64,000 nt of DNA from Taudactylus pleione (lineage: Eukaryota; Chordata; Amphibia; Anura; Myobatrachidae): positions 1-64,000 of the forward strand of contig JAUIMM010002546.1 of the NCBI GenBank assembly GCA_031769625.1. Direction: 5' to 3'. Below the pieces are notes generated by a model. That model had not been told where the DNA came from, ran no database searches, and worked only from the letters and a program-made list of their open reading frames with translations. Shown here in pieces: positions 11,815 through 20,576 of this stretch (position 1 is the first letter of the stretch; each line of letters begins with the position of its first letter). Position numbers and translations under genes: made by a program.

Positions 11815-12110
11815 TCTATGTGAATTAGGTCAAGACAAGTCTTAGCTCTGCTGTTACTGGTTTTTGGAAAACTTTTTCTTGTAATTTTCCCTTTTAACCA
11901 GCTTACACATTTCATTACTTTGGTGCAGGAATCGCTCATTATACTTCCTCTGGTGCGCTAGTGCGCTTGTTTACTTTGAAGCATATTTTAAGGCGCACTC
12001 TAATTTCTAAGCCTTTCATAGCACTTTCTTAAATTTGAAATGAACCTAATGTTGCCGGTTGGTTATGCTTTGAAAGGTGAAGGCAGTTAAAATGTAACAT
12101 CAACGTCCAA

Positions 12111-12894
12111 CCTTATTCCCGCTTAATCCCCTTTAGGACCAGCTCATATAGGGTGGGATGTACTAAGCATCGCATCCATAATGCCGTACATACCGCCCAT
12201 TATCATGTACATACCGGAGATAATACAGTATCACCGGTATGTATCTAGAAAATCGCAGAAGGACGCGCTCACTGCAGGGGGAGCTGGGAGGGATCTGATT
12301 GATACAAGGGCGGCGGCATGGTGAGAGCTAGAGCTCGTGGACCAGCAGCCAATCAGGAGGGGTCGTGGTCGGCGCCATGTTTGAAATTCCGTCTGTGCTT
12401 CTAGGCCAGGTACAAACCAGAGCCGTAACTAGATATTTTGGTGCCCTGTGCCAGAGAGAGCATTGCCCCCCCCAATTTTTTTAAATAGGGACATAAGATA
12501 GAGCACCTTGAGAAGGGCCATGGCCTCATGGGGAAGGGCCAGGGAAGAGATAGGAGAGGCCAGGAGATGCTGGGGATAAAAGAAGAGGAAGCTACAAGTA
12601 AGAATGCTAATAAACAGGAAACTTGACAGGCCCAAACAGCGCCCCCTGCCCTCCGGTGCCCTGTGCCATGGCACTTGTAGCACCACCCTAGTTACGTCCC
12701 TGGTACAAACCACCTGGTACAGCCAGCCGTCCCTGCCCTGTCCCCCCCCCCTGTTCCAGCCATTCTTCCCTGCCCTGTACCTGCCCCGTAGTCCAGCCAG
12801 CCTTCTCTGCCATGTATTATATATCCTGGCTGTGCCTGTATTTATTAGAAGTGCTGTTGAGACCCTGAGTGCTATCCTTCCACTACAGTGTATA

Positions 12895-12933
<39 letters not shown>

Positions 12934-13439
12934 TTTTAATTATACTAGAATCGGCGTTGCTTTTCCTATATATTTAGTATAGATTATGATTTTGTGTGTG
13001 AATTTACAGCAGTTTTCTCTTGTATAGTTTCACATTTAATATGTTAGTTTGACATGTTATAATAACAACCACAGCTCAAACTATGACATATTTTAAACTG
13101 GTTTACGCACTAATTGGTGTCCCACCCCCTGGTGTTGCTCCGCCCACCTCTGCGGCCACCGGGGGGCCCTGTCTGCTTTGTCAGTACCGGGCCTCATCAT
13201 TTCCACCATTACAGTCCACATTTTAAGGGTATCCATGCATGAGCACAGGTGACCTAATTAGTCCATAAATCAGTTTGATTTAACCACCTGGACTCAAGCA
13301 TGGATATCCTTAAAAGCTGAACTGTAATGGTGGAATTTGGGAACCTGTGGTGTAATATATGGTTCACAGACCAGGTACAATATACAGAATGCATAAATTA
13401 CGCGTATACAAAAAAAAGTGTTTCACGTTACCGACTTAC
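12111..13439. other. Intron DNA around the hAT MITE, with a (TA)n tract and a foldback
   Basis: 12150-12400 begins like a MITE (GGGTGGGATGTACTAAGC) with no matching right end. (AT)n at 12891-12930. 13200-13345 is a foldback (CCACCATTACAGTCCAC pairs with CTGAACTGTAATGGTGG) related to the hAT element at 15957. No further slc9a3 exon was found here. Confidence 0.5.
12418..12702. mobile_element. hAT MITE (CAGRGCCGTAACTAG family) with perfect 8-bp TSD
   Basis: Ends CAGAGCCGTAACTAG and CTAGTTACGTCCCTG. GTACAAAC flanks both sides (12410-12417 and 12703-12710). 285 bp; second copy at 50576-50865 and a partial inverted copy at 57393-57550. Confidence 0.9.
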
Positions 13440-13660
13440 CGATAACTCTGTAAACGGAGATAAAGAGCAAAGTCAGAAGTATGAACGCTGTATTCCACAC
13501 CCAAAGCTCCGGATCAATAGCAGATATTCCCAAGAACATGAAGATAATAGTTTCAGCTCCGCTCGCCAACATCTTCATAGTGTATCTCACGGTAGTTGCA
13601 GATTGTTCGGAAATATTGGCTTTAACATACTTCTGGCAGAAAATTCCACAGAAAGTAATC
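13440..13660 (-). CDS. slc9a3: slc9a3 exon: [19 protein letters not shown] to FISVYRVI, last slc9a3 exon found in the window
   Basis: 221-bp exon with acceptor CTCATTTCAG before 13660 and donor GTAAGT after 13440; phase 2 in, phase 1 out. It encodes [56 protein letters not shown] and [17 protein letters not shown]. The Glu in the [10 protein letters not shown] helix corresponds to the NHE1 residue implicated in inhibitor binding. The next expected exon (GVVLQTW...) was not found between 13439 and 1, so intron 3' of here is at least 13.4 kb and the rest of the gene lies outside the window. Confidence 0.95.
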
Positions 13661-15148
13661 CTGAAATGAGAGGTGTCTTTTTATTACTGTAAGATTTACC
13701 ATGTAGCATTCTATCAGTCAATGAAAGCTGCTAGAACATAAATATATAAGATCTAGCAGTTGAACGCGACTTCGACCATGATGAAATCGCTTCTGCCGAC
13801 ATTGTTTTTATCCATACTTGCCTACTTTTTTTTTCTCCTGCCCGGGAGAAGCCCGGTGAGGGGAAGCAGGTGGGTTGCGACGTGGGTGGGGCCTGACGGT
13901 TGACATAATTAAGCCCCACCCCCTCTGTGGTAAATTGCCACAATTTGTGTAAATTTACATAGGGGGCGGGGCTAAATGGCACGAATCATGTTGCCACACC
14001 TGTCTCTTGCATTGATGATGTCATTCAATTTTGTTTTTGTTAATGCTCAGCTTTAACTTGACGGATCGAGATGAAACAAAGGTCTCGATTCAGACCCGCT
14101 CGCTAGATGCGTTTGCAGGCAGCTGTCAGCTGCTAAAGTATGCAAATCCTTCGATCGCATGGCAAGACACTAGTACGTCCACTATGTCTTAGCGTGCGAT
14201 CGCGGTCTGTATTTAAGACGCCCACCAGCCAGTCGTAAGACGCCCACTTTCCCTTCGTAATATACATCATCTCCAGGAAGTGTATGCAGCAATCAGTAAC
14301 ATCGCATACCATCGGGCCCATACGCCGCACTAGTGGTTGACCATATCCTACCGCAAGCCCTGCGAACACTGCAGTGTGTTACACAGCCCGGTGACATGTA
14401 CTATGACGCTGCGTCGAAATTATGCACGCCCGTGAAACTGCGATAAGTTCAAAAGACACATTCCCATATTTATACGCAGTGCATTAATGTGAGGAACGGT
14501 CATGTAAACAAATGAGAATACTGTGTTTTATAAAAAGCACAAAATGCATTTTTAAAATAGAATTAAACAAAAACATTTGTTTTCACCTTTATCCAATAGA
14601 AATCTCTTTTCCCGCAGTAGACCAATTGGAAATGTCCATTAAATAATGCAAATTGAAGCCGTGACTTTATATTATACAGCTGCTAATGATTTACGTACGA
14701 TCAGTGTGAGGGGCCATTATGAAATCAGCCAATCACAAGCAGTTAGATAGTGCTGCTGACAGTCTTCATTGTCATTGCTTATTGTTGCATCAGCCCTCCA
14801 GCACCCACACCAGATATGACCAATGGCGGCTCCAGGGGTGGGGCTGGCGATGTTTGAGGTGGCAGTTGGTGCGGCTCCACTATGTGAATTTTGGATTGTG
14901 CTGCAGCCCCATCTCTGGAGCCGACAGTGGATACGACACCTAAGAGGTATATCTGCGCCCATGTCTAACTGTGTTGTAAACTTGTAATAACATAAACACG
15001 ACCATAAGATGGAATGAAGTGAACACAGTTACTCAGCCTACATTTGCGTGTCCACAATCTGTTTCTTCAGGTGTATGGAGATGCAAAATGGTTGTATGGA
15101 TGTATGCGTAGGCTTTTTGGGTGTGTCTGCACTGTACAGAAATGTGAC
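13661..15148. other. Intron DNA with a GATTCAGACCCGCTCGCTAG repeat
   Basis: 14087-14400 resembles the left part of the element at 59216 (GATTCAGACCCGCTCGCTAG, GCGATCGC). The remainder, including an inverted pair near 14830-14960, has no recognisable gene. Confidence 0.4.
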
Positions 15149-15151
15149 TGA

Positions 15152-15822
15152 GGGGTCTATTTACTAAGCAGTGTTAGGAGACAGAGTGAAAAGTGATAAG
15201 GTGCCAGCCAATCCGCTCCCAACTGTCATTTTCAAACTCAGCCTGTGAGATGACAGTTGAGAGCTGACTGGCTGGCACCTTATCACTTTAGACTCTGGGC
15301 CTGATTCGGACCCGCTCGCAAGCGCTGAGCGCTCGTAAGCGGGTCGATGTTGGGCAAGTGCGCATGCGCACGACGGAGGCTGCTCCGTCGGGCGCATGCG
15401 CGAGACCCGGATAGCGACAGGCAAGCCGTCGCTCCGGTCTCGCACCAAAGGGGGCGTGCTGTCGATGGTGAGTGACAGCACACCCCCTTTGGTGTGCGTG
15501 CCGGGGGCGTGGCTGCCTACCGTCTGGGTCCGGCCCCACTGACATCACTAGTGATGTCAGTGGGAGTGATTTTGGCTCTGATAGAACCAAAAGCACTCCA
15601 GGGCTTGCAGCCAACGAGACCCTACCACAAGGGTCTCGTCGCAAGCCCGATGGTCGCAATGGTCTTGACCATTGCGACCATCATCATGGACGCTCGCATA
15701 AGCTGTGGGTGGCCGCACTATTAAAAAAAAAAAACGCCCTAATTCAGAGCGGGCGCTCGATCCGAGCGTCCGGCTCTGAATCAGGCCCTCTGTCTCCTAA
15801 CACTGCTTAGTAAATAGACCCC
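15152..15822. mobile_element. Harbinger-like MITE (GGGGTCTATTTACTAAGC ends, TGA TSD) hosting another element
   Basis: Ends GGGGTCTATTTACTAAGC and GCTTAGTAAATAGACCCC are perfect inverted repeats. TGA flanks both (15149-15151, 15823-15825). A 492-bp GGGCCTGATTC-family element sits inside it at 15297-15788. The original MITE was about 176 bp. Confidence 0.85.
15297..15788. mobile_element. GGGCCTGATTC-family element, nested, TCT TSD (copy 2)
   Basis: Ends GGGCCTGATTCGGACC and GCTCTGAATCAGGCCC. TCT flanks both sides (15294-15296, 15789-15791). Removing the element and one TCT rejoins the two halves of the outer MITE, so the 3-bp TSD is well supported. Confidence 0.85.
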
Positions 15823-15956
15823 TGAATCCTGTGGAATAAGCATGAAAGATGATGAACCACGAGGGCATTTCTGAGTATTGCTCCCTTTAATGTGCTGGTA
15901 TTATTGCTCTTCTAAGTGTTAACCCCTCCTATTTTGTTGCTGATGATAGCCTATAG

Positions 15957-16119
15957 CAGAGGTTCCCACACTCCACCATTACTATACAGATTTTAAGGAT
16001 ATCCAGGCTTGAGCTCATATGGTTCAATCAAATTGACTGAGATACTAGTTAAGTCACCTGTGATCAAGCATGAATATCCTTAAAACCTGGACTGTACTTG
16101 CTTAGTTTTGGAACCTCTG
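15957..16119. mobile_element. Short hAT MITE with perfect 8-bp TSD
   Basis: Ends CAGAGGTTCCCACAC and GTTTTGGAACCTCTG. GCCTATAG flanks both sides (15949-15956, 16120-16127). 163 bp, foldback interior. Confidence 0.88.
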
Positions 16120-16127
16120 GCCTATAG

Positions 16128-16215
16128 CATTACATTTTGGGAGGAGTTGATAGACTCTTATGTGTTGCCAGGCAGACTAAGGGGGATATATATCAAAACT
16201 TGGAGAGAGATAAAG

Positions 16216-16246
<31 letters not shown>

Positions 16247-16846
16247 AGGGGGAGATGTACTAAGCTCTGGAAAGTGTTAAACTGGAGAGTGATAAACTAC
16301 CAGCCAATCAGCTCCTAACTGTCATTTATGAAACACAGTCTGTAACATGACAGATGTGGTGGCTGCATTAAAGAACGGACAGTCAAGCACACAAACCAAA
16401 CTCTCCACATAACATAACCCGCCCATTCATGTGGTGCAGCCATTTCCCAGACAGGATACTATAGGCCCACTATATAGTGATAAACTACCAGCCAATCAGC
16501 TCCTAACTGTCACGTTACTGGCTGCGTTTGAAAAATGATAGTAGCTGATTGGCTGGTAGTTTATCACTCTCCAGTTTAATACTTTCCAGAGCTTAATACA
16601 TTTTCCCCAAAGTACCAACCAATCAGCTCCTAACTGTCCTTTCACAGGTTGTGTTTGGACACAGTTAGAAGACAGTTTGAAGCTGATTGGTGGGTTCTTT
16701 ATCTCTCTCCATTTTATTTATGTTTGATACAATTCCCCCTAACTGCCTTTTTGTTCCAGTTTCCCCTCCCCCACCCTTGTTTCGATTCTGTTTTGCTTTG
16801 TGGCGGTAAAGAATGGTACAGTGTATGTGTAATACCCCACTATGTG
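16128..16846. other. (GA)n tract and nested Harbinger-like foldback just left of LTR1
   Basis: (GA)n at 16215-16242. 16248-16606 is a foldback (GGGGGAGATGTACTAAGCTC pairs with AGAGCTTAATACATTTTCCCC), interrupted near 16355-16465 by a segment that reappears inverted at 25366-25487. No gene. Confidence 0.6.
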
Positions 16847-17339
16847 AGTTATTACGTCCGACTTGACATTATATAGGCAAAGAATTCCCAGTAGTCTCTA
16901 CAGCAGCTGAAGAGGTCAGGAGCAGCAGGTCACATGACCAGTGTCAGGCAGGTGTCAGTTGGCAGGGAGCAGCAGTTGGCAGTTGCAGTCCTGAGGTAAG
17001 AAAGAGGACCAGACCTGCGCACCTACCTGGCAGCAGTCGGCAGCCAGAGTCGCGATAATCTGCAGATGGAGACACCGAACCCATTGTGAAAGCTTCAGAC
17101 AATCAGTCAGCAGGTAGACTGTGAGCCTCAAGTCCATAAGACTGCAGCTAACTACCATCTACCCTTATAGTACCAGAGCCGCTCTCCTCAGTACTGACTA
17201 GTAACACTGGAAGGCATCCTATTAAGAAATACTGCCAGCCAAATTGCTACAACAGTGGAGATAGAGAAATAGCACAATGGAGACTTAAATTGAGATTGGA
17301 TAAGTTGCAACTCCTAACCAAGAACATGGTCTTATCTAG

Positions 17340-17350
17340 TATATAAAATA
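17340..17350 (+). promoter_or_regulatory. LTR TATA box (same motif at 19999-20009 and 22658-22668)
   Basis: TATATAAAATA lies about 490 bp into each LTR and about 300 bp upstream of the first AATAAA, the layout of a U3 promoter followed by R. All three copies keep it intact. Transcription would run on the plus strand, against slc9a3. Confidence 0.6.
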
Positions 17351-17644
17351 GCCTCCGTCAGAGTCATCAACCCGGGCAACGTTGCAGGCATAAAAGTGAG
17401 AATAGCGCTGGACTGTTACTAAAGTAGTGAGCTCATATACCAGTTTAGATATATTTATAAGGTTAGACTAATAGATAAATGACTGTAGCTCAAGACAAGT
17501 TCAGTAAATGGCCATATATAGAGTTGATATTTACTGAGTGTCCAATGTTATGTGATTTCATATGGTGTTCAATGTACTAACCATTGCAGCTTACAGAGTT
17601 CGGAAGGACAGCCGCCCAAGCGGCTTCCGGTCCAGTTCCTGTCA

Positions 17645-17650
17645 AATAAA
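17645..17650 (+). promoter_or_regulatory. LTR polyadenylation signal AATAAA (second at 17774-17779)
   Basis: AATAAA in GTCAAATAAAATATAC, repeated in the other LTRs at +2,659 spacing. A second AATAAA follows about 130 bp downstream in TTGGAATAAAAGC. Either could end the R region. Which is used cannot be told from sequence. Confidence 0.5.
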
Positions 17651-17917
17651 ATATACTAAGGTGTTTGCACTTATTTATGTGAACTAATGTCAACTGAAAG
17701 TAATTTCTGAATTCTGTTATTGTTGGTTGAAGTCACATACCAATTATATTGTAAACGTGTGACAGTTTGTTGGAATAAAAGCAAAATTGTTAATCTACAG
17801 AAGTCGGATTCACTCAAATGAACTCCCTTTTCATACATTTACTGAAACAATCTTCACATCTGTAAGTAATAGTAGTTTATTACAACTTGACGTCCGCGAA
17901 CAGGATATGACACGAAA

Positions 17918-19717
17918 ATGTCAGCATCACAAACTCCTGCATTGACCTCTGGCCAGAGACCAATACCTGCTTCACCCAGACAGAGAGCTTCACCATCAAA
18001 AAATGTCTCACCCAGCAGTAGTATGGTACATACGACACAGGCATCACCCATCACAATGCCGTATTATTTTGGGGCCCCCTGGCTACCAACGTACTCTGGG
18101 GATACACGCACACAGGGTACAAGTACCTTCAAAGAATTCAAAGACAAAATGCGGTCGATGTTTAGGCTATACCCGCTTAGTGATGAGCAAAGAGTGGAGA
18201 TCGTGATCGGGCAGTTGAAAGGTCTTGCCTTACGGGAGGTCAAAGCATGGGCGGATGAAGAACGTAAGACGGCAGAGGATATCTTCAAAAAACTGGAAAG
18301 TATATTTGACTCACGGACTATTTCTGAACTTCGGAACCATCTTTACGCCAGGAAGCAGCAACCCCAAGAGTCACTGAGGGAATTAGCCCTGGGCCTGCAG
18401 GAAGCTATGCAGGCAATCCAAGCCCGAGAACCATGGATGGTAGAGCAAGTCGATGAAACTCTTATTAATTTATTCATTGAAGGGGTACGAGGAAAAGCGA
18501 CAAGGGCCCAACTTAGGGTGTGGAGACGCCAGAATCCTGTATGCTCATTCTCAGAGTTCAAAGAAGCTGTGCTAGATATCCTTGGGCTTAACCAGAACAC
18601 CGACACTGAATATGGCGCACCTCCAGAACAATTGAAAGGCGGAAATTATGAAGAGGCCAGACCATATATAATGCCTGACGCTCCATTACCTAGTGAAACG
18701 GTTACCCAACAAGTGCAGTCTGGCCAAGATCTGATCGGAACCTTTATGAGTGCTGTCACTGAAATAATGAAGGAGTTAAAGGATATTTGTCAGGAACAGG
18801 CTGGAGCAAAACGCAGAGACTGGCGCCAGGAATGCGGTGTGAGGAATCGGTCACGATGGGACATTCCACGGGAGTCAGGCCGACGTCCAACGGACCAATT
18901 CGACTCACAAGGGAGGCCTATCTGCAGAGGTTGCCAGCAAACCGGCCACATTGAACGCTATTGCATCCAGAGAGAGCCTGAAGACCAGTCCTCAGGAGAG
19001 ACAGAAGGCATAGGTCCACAAATGAAAGTAGGGCAACCCAAATATGTGAGTTTGAGCCCAATATTACAAAACCAAATAAAAGGCATGCCATCAGCAGGTG
19101 ATGTTACATCAGCTATCGCAAATAGAATTTCGGGCAAAGTTGTATGGTTCCACGTGCGACGTGGCTATGGATTTGTGAACCGGAAGGACACCAAGGAGGA
19201 CGTGTTCGTACATTATACTGCCATTAAGAAAAACAACCCCAGGAGGTACTTCCGCAGTTTGGGAGATGGAGAGACCGTAGAGTTTAATATCGTCAAAGGG
19301 GAAAAAGGTCTACAGGCAGAAAATGTCACTGGTCCTGGTGGTGTTCCAGTTCAAGGGAGTAGATATGCAGCAGAACGTCAGTATTATTGGTGTTATTCAC
19401 ATCGCAGAGGTTCTCCACATAATTACCAACAAAACTATCGATACCACGAATATGGAAAGGAGACCGAAGAAGTGGGAAGTGTGGAAGAAAGAATAAGTAA
19501 ACAACAGTTATTACGTCCGACTTGGCATTATATAGGCAAAGAATTCCCAGTAGTCTCTACAGCAGCTGAAGAGGTCAGGAGCAGCAGGTCACATGACCAG
19601 TGTCAGGCAGGTGTCAGTTGGCAGGGAGCAGCAGTTGGCAGTTGCAGTCCTGAGGTAACAAAGAGGACCAGACCTGCGCACCTACCTGGCAGCAGTCGGC
19701 AGCCAGAGTCGCGATAA
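17918..19717 (+). CDS. Gag-Y-box cold-shock-domain fusion protein, copy 1 (599 aa)
   Basis: Start is the first ATG (AAAATGTC) 33 bp after LTR1. Residues about 45-225 resemble a Ty3/gypsy or PNMA/ARC-type capsid region ([49 protein letters not shown]). Residues 336-349 form a C-x2-C-x4-H-x4-C zinc knuckle ([14 protein letters not shown]). Residues about 403-472 are a complete cold-shock domain with Trp410, Phe419, Phe430 and His432 at the RNA-stacking positions of YBX1 (RGYGFVNR and [14 protein letters not shown]). Residues 473-530 continue into the Y-box tail ([22 protein letters not shown]), the form found in YBX1 rather than YBX2/FRGY2 or YBX3. Codons 531-599 lie inside LTR2, so the stop is LTR-encoded. 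Y-box proteins bind and mask mRNA; a role in RNA packaging or translation of the element is inference. Confidence 0.93.
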   Translation: MSASQTPALTSGQRPIPASPRQRASPSKNVSPSSSMVHTTQASPITMPYYFGAPWLPTYSGDTRTQGTSTFKEFKDKMRSMFRLYPLSDEQRVEIVIGQLKGLALREVKAWADEERKTAEDIFKKLESIFDSRTISELRNHLYARKQQPQESLRELALGLQEAMQAIQAREPWMVEQVDETLINLFIEGVRGKATRAQLRVWRRQNPVCSFSEFKEAVLDILGLNQNTDTEYGAPPEQLKGGNYEEARPYIMPDAPLPSETVTQQVQSGQDLIGTFMSAVTEIMKELKDICQEQAGAKRRDWRQECGVRNRSRWDIPRESGRRPTDQFDSQGRPICRGCQQTGHIERYCIQREPEDQSSGETEGIGPQMKVGQPKYVSLSPILQNQIKGMPSAGDVTSAIANRISGKVVWFHVRRGYGFVNRKDTKEDVFVHYTAIKKNNPRRYFRSLGDGETVEFNIVKGEKGLQAENVTGPGGVPVQGSRYAAERQYYWCYSHRRGSPHNYQQNYRYHEYGKETEEVGSVEERISKQQLLRPTWHYIGKEFPVVSTAAEEVRSSRSHDQCQAGVSWQGAAVGSCSPEVTKRTRPAHLPGSSRQPESR

Positions 19718-20543
19718 TCTGCAGATGGAGACACCGAACCCATTGTGAAAGCTTCAGACAATAAGTCAGCAGGTAGACTGTGAGCCTTAAGTCCATAAGA
19801 CTGCAGCTAACTACCATCTACCCTTATAGTACCAGAGCAGCTCCCCTCAGTACTGACTAGTAACACTGGAAGGCATCCTATTAAGAAATACTGCCAGCCA
19901 AATTGCTACAACAGTGGAGATAGAGAAATAGCACAATGGAGACTTAAATTGAGATTGGATAAGTTGCAACTCCTAACCAAGAACATGGTCTTATCTAGTA
20001 TATAAAATAGCCTCCGTCAGAGTCATCAACCCGGGCAACGTTGCAGGCATAAAAGTGAGAATAGCGCTGGACTGTTACTAAAGTAGTGAGCTCATATACC
20101 AGTTTAGATATATTTATAAGGTTAGACTAATAGATAAATGACTGTAGCTCAAGACAAGTTCAGTAAATGGCCATATATAGAGTTGATATTTACTGAGTGT
20201 CCAATGTTATGTGATTTCATATGGTGTTCAATGTACTAACCATTGCAGCTTACAGGGTTCCGGAGGACAGCCGCCCAAGCGGCTTCCGGTCCAGTTCCTG
20301 TCAAATAAAATATACTAAGGTGTTTGCGCTTATTTATGTGAACTAATGTCAACTGAAAGTAATTTCTGAATTCTGTTATTGTTGGTTGAAGTCACATACC
20401 AATTATATTGTAAACGTGTGACAGTTTGTTGGAATAAAAGCAAAATTGTTAATCTACAGAAGTCGGATTCACTCAAATGAACTCCCTTTTCATACATTTA
20501 CTGAAACAATCTTCACATCTGTAAGTAATAGTAGTTTATTACA
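19506..20543 (+). repeat. LTR 2 (middle LTR, mosaic of LTR1 and LTR3)
   Basis: Serves as 3' LTR of unit 1 and 5' LTR of unit 2. At the diagnostic sites in its first half (TTGGCATT, GGTAACAAAG, AATAAGTC, GCAGCTCCCC) and at TTTGCGCTT near 20327 it matches LTR3. Near 20459 (CTACAGAAGTCGGATTC) it matches LTR1 and not LTR3. It has a private variant near 20254 (AGGGTTCCGGAGG). The first 69 codons of LTR sequence are read as the C-terminus of gag. Confidence 0.88.
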
Positions 20544-20576
20544 ACTTGACGTCCGCGAACAGGATATGACACGAAA

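Larger units (their letters stand above)
6885..12110 (-). pseudogene. Degenerate Ty1/copia retrotransposon pol, split by six later insertions
   Basis: Read right to left. 12110-11823: region before integrase with KGKITRKSFPKTSNSRAKT and CLDLIH. 11507-11461: TDVRRPVKDVTP. 10818-10746: KYFITFHDDYSKFTTLYLL (integrase core). 9902-9709: SKNGKEYRSV and TVPYNAEQ. 9279-8605: PYELWNGKKPQLQHI, VFVGYS, then STRWNKNIPPQQLSYL and DEAMESLKQLQTWHL. 8241-7881: reverse transcriptase GYAQKYGEDYEATFAPV, CDIKTVFLNGDIEKELYMTQ, QKSLYGIKQSPR. 7111-6885: SRADPCLY, SVDDFIIAHEKEE and YYLG. The pieces are collinear, in the copia order integrase-RT, but contain stops and frameshifts. No gag, RNase H or LTRs recognised. 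It cannot move on its own. Confidence 0.85.
16847..17884 (+). repeat. LTR 1 of the Gag-Y-box element
   Basis: Left boundary set where homology to the other two copies begins (AGTTATTACGTCCGACTT), right boundary where it ends (GTAGTTTATTACA). It differs from LTR2 and LTR3 at shared sites in its first half (for example TTGACATT versus TTGGCATT, AATCAGTC versus AATAAGTC). Ends are not a canonical TG...CA pair: the 5' end is AG, the 3' end CA. Confidence 0.87.

Noticed and set aside
1..13439. Further downstream slc9a3 exons (GVVLQTW..., SYGGLRGAVAFAL)
   Set aside because: Looked for on the minus strand and not found. The region is accounted for by repeats and unassigned intron DNA.
16955..17158. 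67-codon minus-strand ORF repeated in each LTR (also 19614-19817, 22273-22476)
   Set aside because: Shadow of the plus-strand LTR/gag sequence, present only because the LTR is repeated. No family resemblance.
17885..17917. Primer-binding site for a standard tRNA
   Set aside because: No TGG-starting stretch that I could match to a tRNA 3' end follows the LTR, so none is annotated.
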